Part shown: piece after piece, positions 57,021 through 64,000 of the stretch | Numbering within the stretch: the stretch's first letter is position 1 | How the letters are laid out: each line of letters opens with the position of its first letter | Origin: an uncultured Acidobacteriia bacterium | GTDB lineage: Bacteria; Acidobacteriota; Terriglobia; Bryobacterales; Bryobacteraceae | Assembly: GCA_903929755.1 (NCBI GenBank) | Contig: CAIYVZ010000185.1 | Span: 1 to 64,000, forward strand | DNA: 64,000 nucleotides | Direction: 5' to 3' | Made by a program: the position numbers and the translations under genes | Notes under the pieces: model-generated | What the model saw: only the letters and a program-made list of their open reading frames with translations | Databases searched by the model: none | What the model was told of the DNA's origin: nothing

Positions 57021-58154
57021 ATGGACTGCGGCGTCGTGATTGTGGGAGCGGGACAGGCGGGATTTCAGACTGCCCTGTCGCTGCGCAACGAGGGCTACGC
57101 CGGTAAAATTGCGCTTATAGATGATGAGGGCCGGGTGCCGTATGCCCGGCCTCCTTTGTCTAAGGCGTATTTGAAGGGAACTGCGACAGCGGAATCTCTG
57201 GAGTATCGCCCGGCGGAGTTTTTTGTTCAACAGGCGATTGACCTGGTGCTGGACAATCCTGCCGTCGCGCTTGACCGCGAAAAGCGGACCGTTGCGCTGC
57301 GCTCCGGACGCGAACTCGAATGGTCGTCGCTGGTGCTGGCAACTGGTGCGCACGTGCGCCGGTTGCCTTCAACTGGCCCCGAACCGTTCTACCTTCGAAC
57401 GTTTGCCGATTCCGACGGACTTCGCAATCATCTTGCCGGGGCGGATAGCCTGCTGGCGATTGGCTGCGGGTTTATCGGTCTGGAAGCAGCGGCCGCAGCC
57501 CGGGCACAGGGAAAACGCGTCCGCGTCATTGGAGCCGAGGGCCGGCTGATGGGGCGAGCGGTTTCGCCCTTTATCTCCGCGTGGTTTCAGGCGATGCATG
57601 AAAAACACGGCGTCGAAATACGCCTGAATACTGCGGTGCGGCGCGTGAGCGAATCCAGCGCCGAGCTTCCGGACGGCACCACGCTGGCAGCAGATGCCGT
57701 AGTAGTGGGCATCGGAGTGATTCCGAACACGGCCCTGGCTGCGGCTGCGGGGCTCGCAATCAGCGCCGGCATCCTGACCGATTCCTGGCTAAAAACCAGC
57801 GATCCGGCGATCTTCGCAGTGGGCGACTGCGCGGCACATCCCAATGTCTACGCCGGCGGTCTGGCCAGAATCGAATCCGTTCAGAACGCAGCCGACCACG
57901 CCCGTGCCGTTGCCGCAACCATCGCCGGGAAGCCGAAGGAATACCACCAGGTGCCTTGGTTCTGGACCGAACAATTCGAAGCAAAACTGCAAATTGCAGG
58001 GCTGGCTGTGGAGACCGACGAGACCGAAGTTCGGGGAGACCCCGACTCCGGCAAGTTCTCGGTTTACAACTACAAGGACGGAAAGCTGAAGTTCGTGGAG
58101 TCAGTGAACCAGCCCGCCGCCCACATCGCTGCGCGCAAGTTGCTGGAGATCTGA
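57021..58154 (+). CDS. FAD-dependent ferredoxin reductase
   Basis: The 377-residue protein has the FAD motif VIVGAGQAGFQTA at 6-18, the NAD(P) motif IGCGFIGLEAA near 150, and FAVGDCAAHP near 260. The C-terminal domain is that of putidaredoxin-reductase-like enzymes. It passes electrons from NADH to the ferredoxin just upstream; the final oxygenase is not in the window. ATG at 57021 is only eight bases after the ferredoxin stop. Confidence 0.92.
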   Translation: MDCGVVIVGAGQAGFQTALSLRNEGYAGKIALIDDEGRVPYARPPLSKAYLKGTATAESLEYRPAEFFVQQAIDLVLDNPAVALDREKRTVALRSGRELEWSSLVLATGAHVRRLPSTGPEPFYLRTFADSDGLRNHLAGADSLLAIGCGFIGLEAAAAARAQGKRVRVIGAEGRLMGRAVSPFISAWFQAMHEKHGVEIRLNTAVRRVSESSAELPDGTTLAADAVVVGIGVIPNTALAAAAGLAISAGILTDSWLKTSDPAIFAVGDCAAHPNVYAGGLARIESVQNAADHARAVAATIAGKPKEYHQVPWFWTEQFEAKLQIAGLAVETDETEVRGDPDSGKFSVYNYKDGKLKFVESVNQPAAHIAARKLLEI

Positions 58155-58281
58155 GCCTGACCTGCAGGTGCGGTGTCCCTGTTCCACCGTTGCGGTAATG
58201 AAGATAGCAAGGTTGGCTGCCCTGCAAGAAAAAGACACATGCCGCTCTAAAGTATTAAGTGACTGGCACCGATAAGAGGGT

Positions 58282-58512
58282 ATGCAATGCCCACGATGCA
58301 GGTCGGACTTTTTGATGATCCGTCACAAGACGGGCTTTGAGCGGCTGCTCATTTTCCTGACAGGTTTACGAGAATATCGGTGCCGGGACTGCGACCAAAA
58401 GTTTCGCGCTATGGACCGGCGAACGAAACCACGCACGGTAGAGAGACCGGCGGGAGTGGGGGCCCATGCGATGCAGAAGCCTCTGGCTGGACTACCTTCA
58501 CGAGTGGCGTAG
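58282..58512 (+). CDS. Small zinc-ribbon protein
   Basis: The 76-residue product has paired cysteines CPRC (residues 3-6) and CRDC, divided by a hydrophobic stretch FERLLIFLTGLREYR, as in small acidobacterial zinc-ribbon membrane proteins that I have seen elsewhere. AGAGGG lies just before the ATG, with short spacing. The tail after residue 48 looks unstructured. Size and lack of a known family make this tentative. Confidence 0.5.
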   Translation: MQCPRCRSDFLMIRHKTGFERLLIFLTGLREYRCRDCDQKFRAMDRRTKPRTVERPAGVGAHAMQKPLAGLPSRVA

Positions 58513-58558
58513 CGCGCGCACTCCCGGCGAAGGCGACCACGAGGTTGCGTGTTCCAGT

Positions 58559-58592
58559 GGAAGAAGCTGCCTGTTTGAGGGCAGCTCCTTCC
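58559..58592. terminator. Hairpin downstream of leuD (possible terminator)
   Basis: A 12-pair stem with one mismatch (GGAAG-A-AGCTGCC with 58580-58592) closes over an 8-base loop. It lies 19 bases after the leuD stop on the minus strand. There is no T-run, so factor-independent termination is not assured. Confidence 0.4.
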
Positions 58593-58610
58593 GTTTGAGA
58601 TTCGCCTTCT

Positions 58611-59192
58611 TTACGCCAAGGTGTTGATGGCAGCTGGGTGCGAGGCTTCGAAGGCGGCGATGGCGGGTTCCTTGTTCAGGATCCAGCCTAGTTCGTCTAC
58701 GCCTTCGAGGAGACAGGACTTCGAGAAGGCAGGGACGGGGAATTCGACGGATTCGCCATCGGGGAGCGTGATGCTCTGGGTGGCGAGGTCAACCTTAATC
58801 ACGGCGTCTTCGGGCAGCGTGAAGAGTTTCGCGTGGACTTCGGGCGAAACGACGATCGGGATCAGGGAGTTCTTCAGGGAGTTTTCCTTGAAGATGTCCG
58901 CGAAGCTGGTGCTGATGACGGCGCGGAAACCGAACTGCGTCAGAGCCCAGGGCGCGTGCTCGCGGGAACTGCCGCAACCGAAGTTGTCGCCGGCGAGCAG
59001 GATCTGCTTACCTTTACCGCGGGGCGTGTTGAGGATGAAGTCGGGATCGAGACGCCATTCGCAGAACAGGTTATCGGCGAGACCGAGCTTCGAGGTGGTC
59101 TTGAGGAAGCGGGCCGGGATGATCTGGTCGGTATCGATGTTGTTGCGGGGAATGGGCACGACGGCCGATTCGAAGGCGATAAAGGGCTGCAT
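58611..59192 (-). CDS. leuD: 3-isopropylmalate dehydratase small subunit
   Basis: The 193-residue LeuD has NNIDTDQIIPARFLK at residues 17-31, and DNFGCGSSREHAPWAL, the swivel-domain loop. It pairs with LeuC to isomerise 2- and 3-isopropylmalate. Its ATG shares one base with the leuC stop (TAATG), so translation is coupled. It is the last gene of the leu operon. Confidence 0.95.
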   Translation of the reverse strand: MQPFIAFESAVVPIPRNNIDTDQIIPARFLKTTSKLGLADNLFCEWRLDPDFILNTPRGKGKQILLAGDNFGCGSSREHAPWALTQFGFRAVISTSFADIFKENSLKNSLIPIVVSPEVHAKLFTLPEDAVIKVDLATQSITLPDGESVEFPVPAFSKSCLLEGVDELGWILNKEPAIAAFEASHPAAINTLA

Positions 59193-60598
59193 TAGAGGAT
59201 GCTCCTGACGTCAGAAACTACGCCCGAGAGCGCGGTGGCGGCGGCGGTTTGGGGAGAAGCGAGGAAGGTACGTCCACCCTTGCCCTGGCGGCCTTCGAAG
59301 TTGCGGTTGGAAGTGGAAACGCTGTATTCGCCGGGCTGCAGCTGATCGCCGTTCATGGCGATGCACATGGAGCAGCCCGGTTCGCGGTAATCGCAACCGG
59401 CGGCGCGGAAGATTTCCGGGAGACCTTCGGCGATGGCCTGACGCTTGACGTCCTGCGAGCCGGGGACGACCATGACGCGGACGTTCGGATTCACCTTGCG
59501 GCCCTTGAGGATGGCGGCGGCGGCGCGAAGGTCGGTGATGCGGGAGTTGGTGCAGCTGCCGATGAAGACAACGTTGACGGGACGGCCGAGGATCGGCTTA
59601 CCGGCTTCGAGGCCCATATATTCCAGAGCTTTGGTGATGGCATCGCGCTGGAGAGCGTCGGCGATGGAACGGGGGTCGGGCACGGCACCCGAGATGGAGA
59701 CACCCATGCCGGGGTTGGTGCCCCAGGTAATCATCGGTTCGAGCGTGTTGGCGTCGATGGAGAGTTCGTGGTCGAAGATGGCGCCATCGTCAGTGGGAAG
59801 TTGCTTCCAGCGTGCGACAGCGGCATCCCAGGCAGCGCCTTTGGGGGCGTGGCGGCGACCGTGGAGATACTGGAAAGTGGTATCGTCGGGGGCGACCATA
59901 CCGGCGCGGGCTCCGGCTTCGATAGACATATTCGAGACCGTCATGCGGCCTTCCATATCGAGAGCGCGGATGGCGGAACCTGTGTATTCGAAAACGCAAC
60001 CGGTGCCGCCGCCGATGCCGACTTTGGCGCAGAGGGCGAGGATGATGTCCTTGGCCGAGACGCCAGCCTTCAGCGTGCCATCGACCTGAACCTTGAAGGT
60101 CCTGGACGGGCGCTGCAGGAGGGTCTGGGTGGCGAGAACGTTCTGGACTTCAGAGGTTCCGATGCCGAACGCGAGAGCTCCGAAGGCACCGTGGGTGGCG
60201 GTGTGGCTATCGCCGCAGACGACGGTCATGCCGGGCTGGGTGAGACCAAGCTCCGGTCCGATGACGTGGACGATACCCTGATCTTCGGAATGGACTCCGA
60301 AGCAGGGGACGCCGAACTCGTCGCAATTGATGGCGAGCTGGTCGACCTGTTTCGCCGCGATCGGATCGAGGATCGGGAGCGAGCGGTCGGACGTCGGGAT
60401 GCTGTGGTCGGTGGTGGCGACGGTGAGATCGGGACGGCGGACCTTGAGGCCGCGTTCGCGGAGGCCGGAGAAGGCCTGGGGCGAGGTGACTTCATGGACC
60501 AGGTGGAGGTCGATGTAAATCAGCGACGGCTCATCCGCGTGCTCACGGACGATGTGGCTGTTCCAGACTTTTTGGGAGAGAGTTAAAGGGCTTGGCAT
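59192..60598 (-). CDS. leuC: 3-isopropylmalate dehydratase large subunit
   Basis: The 468-residue aconitase-type subunit has the three [4Fe-4S] cysteines: one in [10 protein letters not shown] and two in [25 protein letters not shown] is the other typical stretch. Its start overlaps leuB by 16 bases. Together with LeuD it gives the third step of leucine synthesis. Confidence 0.96.
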   Translation of the reverse strand: MPSPLTLSQKVWNSHIVREHADEPSLIYIDLHLVHEVTSPQAFSGLRERGLKVRRPDLTVATTDHSIPTSDRSLPILDPIAAKQVDQLAINCDEFGVPCFGVHSEDQGIVHVIGPELGLTQPGMTVVCGDSHTATHGAFGALAFGIGTSEVQNVLATQTLLQRPSRTFKVQVDGTLKAGVSAKDIILALCAKVGIGGGTGCVFEYTGSAIRALDMEGRMTVSNMSIEAGARAGMVAPDDTTFQYLHGRRHAPKGAAWDAAVARWKQLPTDDGAIFDHELSIDANTLEPMITWGTNPGMGVSISGAVPDPRSIADALQRDAITKALEYMGLEAGKPILGRPVNVVFIGSCTNSRITDLRAAAAILKGRKVNPNVRVMVVPGSQDVKRQAIAEGLPEIFRAAGCDYREPGCSMCIAMNGDQLQPGEYSVSTSNRNFEGRQGKGGRTFLASPQTAAATALSGVVSDVRSIL

Positions 60599-61665
60599 AC
60601 GGCGTCTCCTACCTGTTCGGTGGTGGCCGGAGTGCCGGCGGGCTTCAGATCGGCGGTGACTCTGCCGCTGGAGAGTACGACTTCGGTGGCTCGGTTGACG
60701 GCTGCGGCTTCTTCGTAGAGGCCGAAGCTGTATTCGAGCAGGGCCGCTACGGAGCCGATGGCTCCGAAGGGGTTGGCCTTGTTCTGGCCGGCAATGTCGG
60801 GGGCAGAACCGTGGACGGGCTCGTAGAGTCCGGTCCAGGCTCCGTTGGCCTTCTTCGCGCCGATGGAGGCGCTGGGAAGCATGCCGATGGAACCGGCGAG
60901 GATGGCGCCTTCATCCGAGAGAATGTCGCCGAACATGTTTTCGGTGACCATGACGTCGAAGCTCTTGGGGTTGAGGACGAGCTGCATGGCGGCGTTGTCG
61001 ACGAGGAGGTGGTTCAGGGCGACGTCGGGGTAATCCTTGGCCACTTCGACGACCACACGACGCCAGAGCTGCGAGGTTTCGAGGACGTTGGATTTATCGA
61101 CGGAAGTGAGCTTTTTGCGGCGTTTGCGGGCGAGTTCGAAGGCCATGCGGGTGACGCGCTCGATTTCGCTCCATGTGTAAGACATGGTGTTGACGGCGCG
61201 GGGCTCGGGACCATCCTCATAGATGCCGCGGGGCGTGCCGTAGTAGATGCCGGAGTTGAGTTCGCGGACGATGATCATATCGACGCCATCCACAAGATGG
61301 TTCTTGAGGGGCGAAGATTCGAGCAGCGCGGCGTAACTGCGGACGGGACGGAGGTTCGCGTAGACACCCATGGTCTTTCGGATGCCGAGGAGGCCGCGTT
61401 CCGGGCGCTTTTCGGGCGGCCAGTTGTCGAACTCGGGGAGGCCGACAGCGCCCATGAGGACGGCGTCGGCTTCCACGGCGAGCTTCGCGGTTTCTTCAGG
61501 GAACGGCGTGCCGGTCTTGTGGATCGCGATGCCTCCGAGGAGGGCTTCGCGAATATTGAGGCCGTGGCCCCACTTTTCAGCGACAGTGCGCAGGACGCGG
61601 ACGGCTTCCCGGGTGACTTCGGTACCGATACCGTCACCGGGGAGGACGAGGATGTTGAGGTTCAA
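60583..61665 (-). CDS. leuB: 3-isopropylmalate dehydrogenase
   Basis: The 360-residue enzyme has [11 protein letters not shown] at the start, [11 protein letters not shown], and the later motif [25 protein letters not shown], with the Asp residues that bind metal. It oxidises 3-isopropylmalate with NAD. The start is TTG at 61665, with AGGAG eight bases before. It follows leuA by 32 bases. Confidence 0.95.
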   Translation of the reverse strand: MNLNILVLPGDGIGTEVTREAVRVLRTVAEKWGHGLNIREALLGGIAIHKTGTPFPEETAKLAVEADAVLMGAVGLPEFDNWPPEKRPERGLLGIRKTMGVYANLRPVRSYAALLESSPLKNHLVDGVDMIIVRELNSGIYYGTPRGIYEDGPEPRAVNTMSYTWSEIERVTRMAFELARKRRKKLTSVDKSNVLETSQLWRRVVVEVAKDYPDVALNHLLVDNAAMQLVLNPKSFDVMVTENMFGDILSDEGAILAGSIGMLPSASIGAKKANGAWTGLYEPVHGSAPDIAGQNKANPFGAIGSVAALLEYSFGLYEEAAAVNRATEVVLSSGRVTADLKPAGTPATTEQVGDAVCQAL

Positions 61666-61697
61666 GCAAATACTCCTAAAATTTATGCCGGGAAAGT

Positions 61698-62861
61698 TTA
61701 AGCGGGGACTTGTTGGCTTTTGCGGGCGAGATCGGCGATTTCTTCGTCCATCAGACCCTTTTTGTTGTCAGCGAGGGTGGTGATTTCCGTGTAAACGAAA
61801 TCGAGTTCATCCTTAGAAAGGCTAAAGCCGAGGTCTTCGAGCCGGTTCTTGAGCGCGTGGCGTCCCGAGTGCTTACCGAGAACCAGTTTACCTTCAGGTA
61901 CCCCTACGGACTTGGGATCGATGATTTCGTAGGTGGTACGTTCCTTCAAGTAGCCGTCCTGATGGATGCCGGCTTCGTGGGCGAAGGCGTTGCGTCCGAC
62001 GATGGCCTTGTTGGGCTGGGGGCCAAAAGTGATGATGGACGAGAGCATCTGGCTGGCCGCGTAGAGGTGTTCAGCGTGGATGCCGGTGGTGTAGGGGAAA
62101 CGGTCGCTGCGGGTCTTGAGGATCATGACGATCTCTTCGAGAGAGCAGTTGCCGGCGCGTTCGCCGATACCATTAATAGTGCATTCGACCTGGCGGGCAC
62201 CAGCCTCAATGGCGGCGAGGGAGTTGGCGACGGCGAGGCCGAGATCGTCGTGACAATGGACGCTGACGATGGCGGTGTCGCCGAGGGCTTTGACGACGCG
62301 GCCGATGATGGCGGCGTATTCGGCGGGCGTGGAGTAGCCGACGGTGTCGGGGATGTTGACGACGCGGGCGCCTTCGGCGACGACGGCGCGGGCGACCTGT
62401 TCGAGATAGTCGGGGTCGGTGCGAGCGCCATCTTCGGCGGAGAATTCGACGTCATCCACAAAGGTACGCGCGAGGCGGACGGCGGCGCAGGCGTCATCGA
62501 GAACCTGCTGGCGCGACTTCTTGAGCTTGTACTTGAGGTGGATGTCGCTGGTGGCGAGGAAAGTATGGATGCGCGGGCGGCGGGCCGGCTTTAGGGCTTC
62601 GGCGGCGCGTTCGACGTCTTTCGAGGTGCAGCGCGCAAGGGCTGCAACCTGGGCCCACGGGTATTCCGCGGAGATGGCCTGGACGGCTTCGAAATCGCCC
62701 TGAGAGGCGATGGGAAAACCGGCTTCAAGGATGTCGACACCGAGATCGACAAGCTTGGCGGCCATTTTAAGCTTCTCGGGGACGGTCATGGAGCAGCCCG
62801 GGGACTGCTCACCGTCACGGAGAGTGGTGTCGAAGATCCATACGCGGTTGTGTCCGTTCAT
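61698..62861 (-). CDS. leuA: 2-isopropylmalate synthase, short form without regulatory domain
   Basis: The product is 387 residues from [19 protein letters not shown]; the longer frame to 63293 reads through non-coding DNA. The catalytic barrel is complete ([37 protein letters not shown]) and the linker ends near [17 protein letters not shown]. The C-terminal leucine-binding domain of standard LeuA (about 510-560 residues) is absent. It could be feedback-insensitive, or use another route of control. GGAG lies nine bases before the ATG. A homocitrate or citramalate synthase is possible, but the leuBCD context favours LeuA. Confidence 0.9.
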   Translation of the reverse strand: MNGHNRVWIFDTTLRDGEQSPGCSMTVPEKLKMAAKLVDLGVDILEAGFPIASQGDFEAVQAISAEYPWAQVAALARCTSKDVERAAEALKPARRPRIHTFLATSDIHLKYKLKKSRQQVLDDACAAVRLARTFVDDVEFSAEDGARTDPDYLEQVARAVVAEGARVVNIPDTVGYSTPAEYAAIIGRVVKALGDTAIVSVHCHDDLGLAVANSLAAIEAGARQVECTINGIGERAGNCSLEEIVMILKTRSDRFPYTTGIHAEHLYAASQMLSSIITFGPQPNKAIVGRNAFAHEAGIHQDGYLKERTTYEIIDPKSVGVPEGKLVLGKHSGRHALKNRLEDLGFSLSKDELDFVYTEITTLADNKKGLMDEEIADLARKSQQVPA

Positions 62862-62901
62862 GAGATTCGCTCCAAGTGTAAGAGGGGTGGGAAGGTACTC
62901 C

Positions 62902-62939
62902 CATAATCGATTATGAAGAGAGGTGCGCTGATTAAGCAA
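62902..62939 (-). promoter_or_regulatory. Candidate leu operon promoter with palindromic -10 region
   Basis: On the minus strand TTGCTT (62939-62934) and CATAAT (62915-62910) are 18 bases apart. The -10 is the first half of a perfect 14-base palindrome CATAATCGATTATG (62902-62915), a likely operator site. A further inverted repeat ATTAG-CTTAA-CTAAT lies at 62962-62976, upstream of the -35. The leader to the leuA start would be about 40 bases. Confidence 0.45.
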
Positions 62940-63028
62940 ATTTATTTTGTTAGAGGAAATGATTAGCTTAACTAATACATGAGCGATTTGGGCACAGTTC
63001 GGGCCTGGCGGCTGGTGATCCGGAGTGT

Positions 63029-63615
63029 TTAGGCCGCTTTTTTGAGCTGATGGGCGGCTGGACGGGGGAAACGGTAGTGGTCGGGGAGCTGGGCGGCGCG
63101 ATTCCAGGCGACGGATTTCTAGAAACGGGCGGCGGCGAGGTCGGCTTTGCGCTGGATGCGGGCGATGAGGGTGGCTCGGGTTTCGTAGAGAACAATGTTG
63201 GTGCGGCCGGGGTGTTGGCCAGTGGCGCAGAGTTCTTCGTGGCCGAGACCGAGGGTGTTGAATTCGATGGCGCGGGAGCGATTGATGCGCCAATGGTCCT
63301 GCGAGATGGAGACGGCGAGCTGGCGTTCGTAGGCTTCGTAAGCGATGCGGTCGGCTTCATTCATGACGTAGAACTGGCCGGTGAGGCCGTGTTGACCAGA
63401 AACGTCGGCACGCGCCCTGCTTCAGTGGGGATAACCAGAAACGGTGTCAAGGACCGGACTTGAGGGCGTTCATGGAGGAACGGGCTTTGCCGGATTCGGT
63501 CTTTGGACCGGTGGCTTTTTGGGCGTTGAGGAGGTTGGCGAAGAGCTGGGCCTCGGAGAGGGGCGGCTTGTTGGTGGTGTTTTCGTTTTGGGTTTTCGGC
63601 GTTTTGGTCGGACAT
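63029..63615 (-). pseudogene. Broken gene of the 'NALKHGLTG' family (hypothetical)
   Basis: Pieces of one protein are spread over three frames. The start MSDQNAENPK is in one frame; a second frame gives LFANLLNAQKATGPKTESGK and ARSSMNALK; after 67 foreign bases (63392-63458) the text resumes with [21 protein letters not shown], and an in-frame TAG comes after KADLAAARF, followed by about 30 more residue codons. The usual protein begins with NAxxSTGPKTxxGKAxSSxNALKHGL, frequent in acidobacteria, function unknown. It has at least three lesions, so it is not functional. Sequence error cannot explain the insert. Confidence 0.7.
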
Positions 63616-63795
63616 GGTCTGCTCTCTTTCGGGCTCTGGAGATGGGGAGCCTGATTGAGATTTATCAGTTGCGGATTGCAGGATTGGCGGGGGTGGTGGG
63701 GGATGTTTTTGAAAAGGCTGGCAATATAGTTTCCTGCTCGCAGTGTATTGCAATTTGCAATATCTCGTTATTGGTCGATGATGCGGCGGTGGAAC

Positions 63796-64000
63796 CTATG
63801 GGCGGGCCTCGACGGGGGGATGAAAGGGCGCAACGCGAATTTCGTTTTCCCGACTGCGGGTCTTCGCAATGTCGAAAGCCGATTGCATCCGCATGAGGGT
63901 TTCCATCTTAACGCCGAAAGCCTTCTCAATACGCAGCGCCATCTCCCCGGACAGGCCAGCTTTGCTGTTCAGGAGGCTGGACAGGGCAGGACGCGACACT
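63796..64000 (-). CDS. higA: HigA family antitoxin, C-terminal part (cut by window edge)
   Basis: The visible 67 residues, VSRPALSSLLNSKAGLSGEM and then ALRIEKAFGVKMETLMRMQS, are the second half of the XRE helix-turn-helix of HigA antitoxins, with a short C-terminal tail (HPPVEARP). HigA normally binds the HigB toxin and its own promoter; the toxin gene would lie upstream, outside the window. The start lies beyond position 64000. Confidence 0.85.
   Translation of the reverse strand, partial: VSRPALSSLLNSKAGLSGEMALRIEKAFGVKMETLMRMQSAFDIAKTRSRENEIRVAPFHPPVEARP

Noticed and set aside
59249-60586. Plus-strand frame of 445 codons opposite leuC
   Set aside because: Asp/Gly-rich shadow frame; leuC is certain on the other strand.
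62968-63360. Minus-strand frame of 130 codons upstream of leuA
   Set aside because: Pro/Ser-rich shadow of the broken gene in another frame.
1-64000. CRISPR arrays, tRNA, rRNA and complete insertion sequences
   Set aside because: None was seen on reading; a tRNA or covariance-model scan could still find a small RNA that I missed.

Overview
The window looks like chromosomal DNA from an acidobacterium of the Solibacter/Bryobacter type. That assignment is an inference. It rests on GC-rich sequence, on a C-terminal domain of the TIGR03437 kind (first described from Solibacter) in the secreted protein at 38236-39552, on cytochrome c plus copper-monooxygenase-like proteins, on a Tat-exported enolase-superfamily enzyme, and on a degenerate gene of the 'NALKHGLTG' family. 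A complete lipid A start (fabZ, lpxA, lpxI), BamD, a TonB-dependent receptor and a tripartite RND pump show a Gram-negative envelope.

Layout. 1-3.2 kb: str operon on the minus strand (rpsL-rpsG-fusA-tuf; tuf runs off the edge). 3.9-16.3 kb: housekeeping and metabolic genes, mostly minus strand: an MFS exporter, a DUF2103-like protein, a mandelate racemase-like enzyme, a hydrolase, yajQ, an atypical SDR, a response regulator translationally coupled to bamD, rpe, a VOC-patatin fusion, rsmB and tal. 15.3-19.1 kb: plus-strand group of a phosphodiester glycosidase-like secreted protein, an unknown protein, a GT39-type glycosyltransferase and a DMT-type permease, closed by a strong hairpin. 19.4-25.2 kb: minus-strand envelope cluster fabZ-lpxA-lpxI-Gfo/Idh-TonB-like, with a PaiB-like protein and a membrane-anchored exported protein downstream. 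25.2-37.8 kb: a minus-strand RND efflux operon (adaptor, two permeases, outer-membrane factor) coupled to an HMG-CoA-lyase-like gene and followed by a U32 peptidase-family gene.

38.2-44.1 kb: a secreted TIGR03437 protein and an alpha/beta hydrolase, then a compact plus-strand operon for cytochrome oxidase maturation (cupredoxin-like lipoprotein, ctaA, ctaB, SCO, DUF420). 44.1-46.7 kb: murJ and a eukaryotic-type glutamine synthetase II with its terminator. 47-55.6 kb: an ECF sigma/anti-sigma pair divergent from a TonB-dependent receptor, two c-type cytochrome proteins (one with a complete set of PHM-like copper ligands), and a membrane-fused spermidine-synthase-like protein. 55.7-58.2 kb: a LigC-like dehydrogenase with a [2Fe-2S] ferredoxin and its FAD reductase. 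58.6-62.9 kb: leuABCD in one minus-strand operon with a palindrome over the candidate -10 element. The last kilobase holds a multiply broken gene and the start of a HigA-type antitoxin gene, so it probably marks the edge of an accessory region.

No CRISPR array, rRNA, tRNA, intact insertion sequence or prophage gene was seen. The best candidates for unusual biology are the VOC-patatin fusion, the RND operon with Gly/Arg-rich tracts in two partner proteins and a coupled HMG-CoA-lyase-like gene, the orphan LigC-ferredoxin-reductase set, and the cytochrome c/copper-monooxygenase pair. Non-canonical translation starts (a probable CTG for rsmB, several TTG) are frequent.
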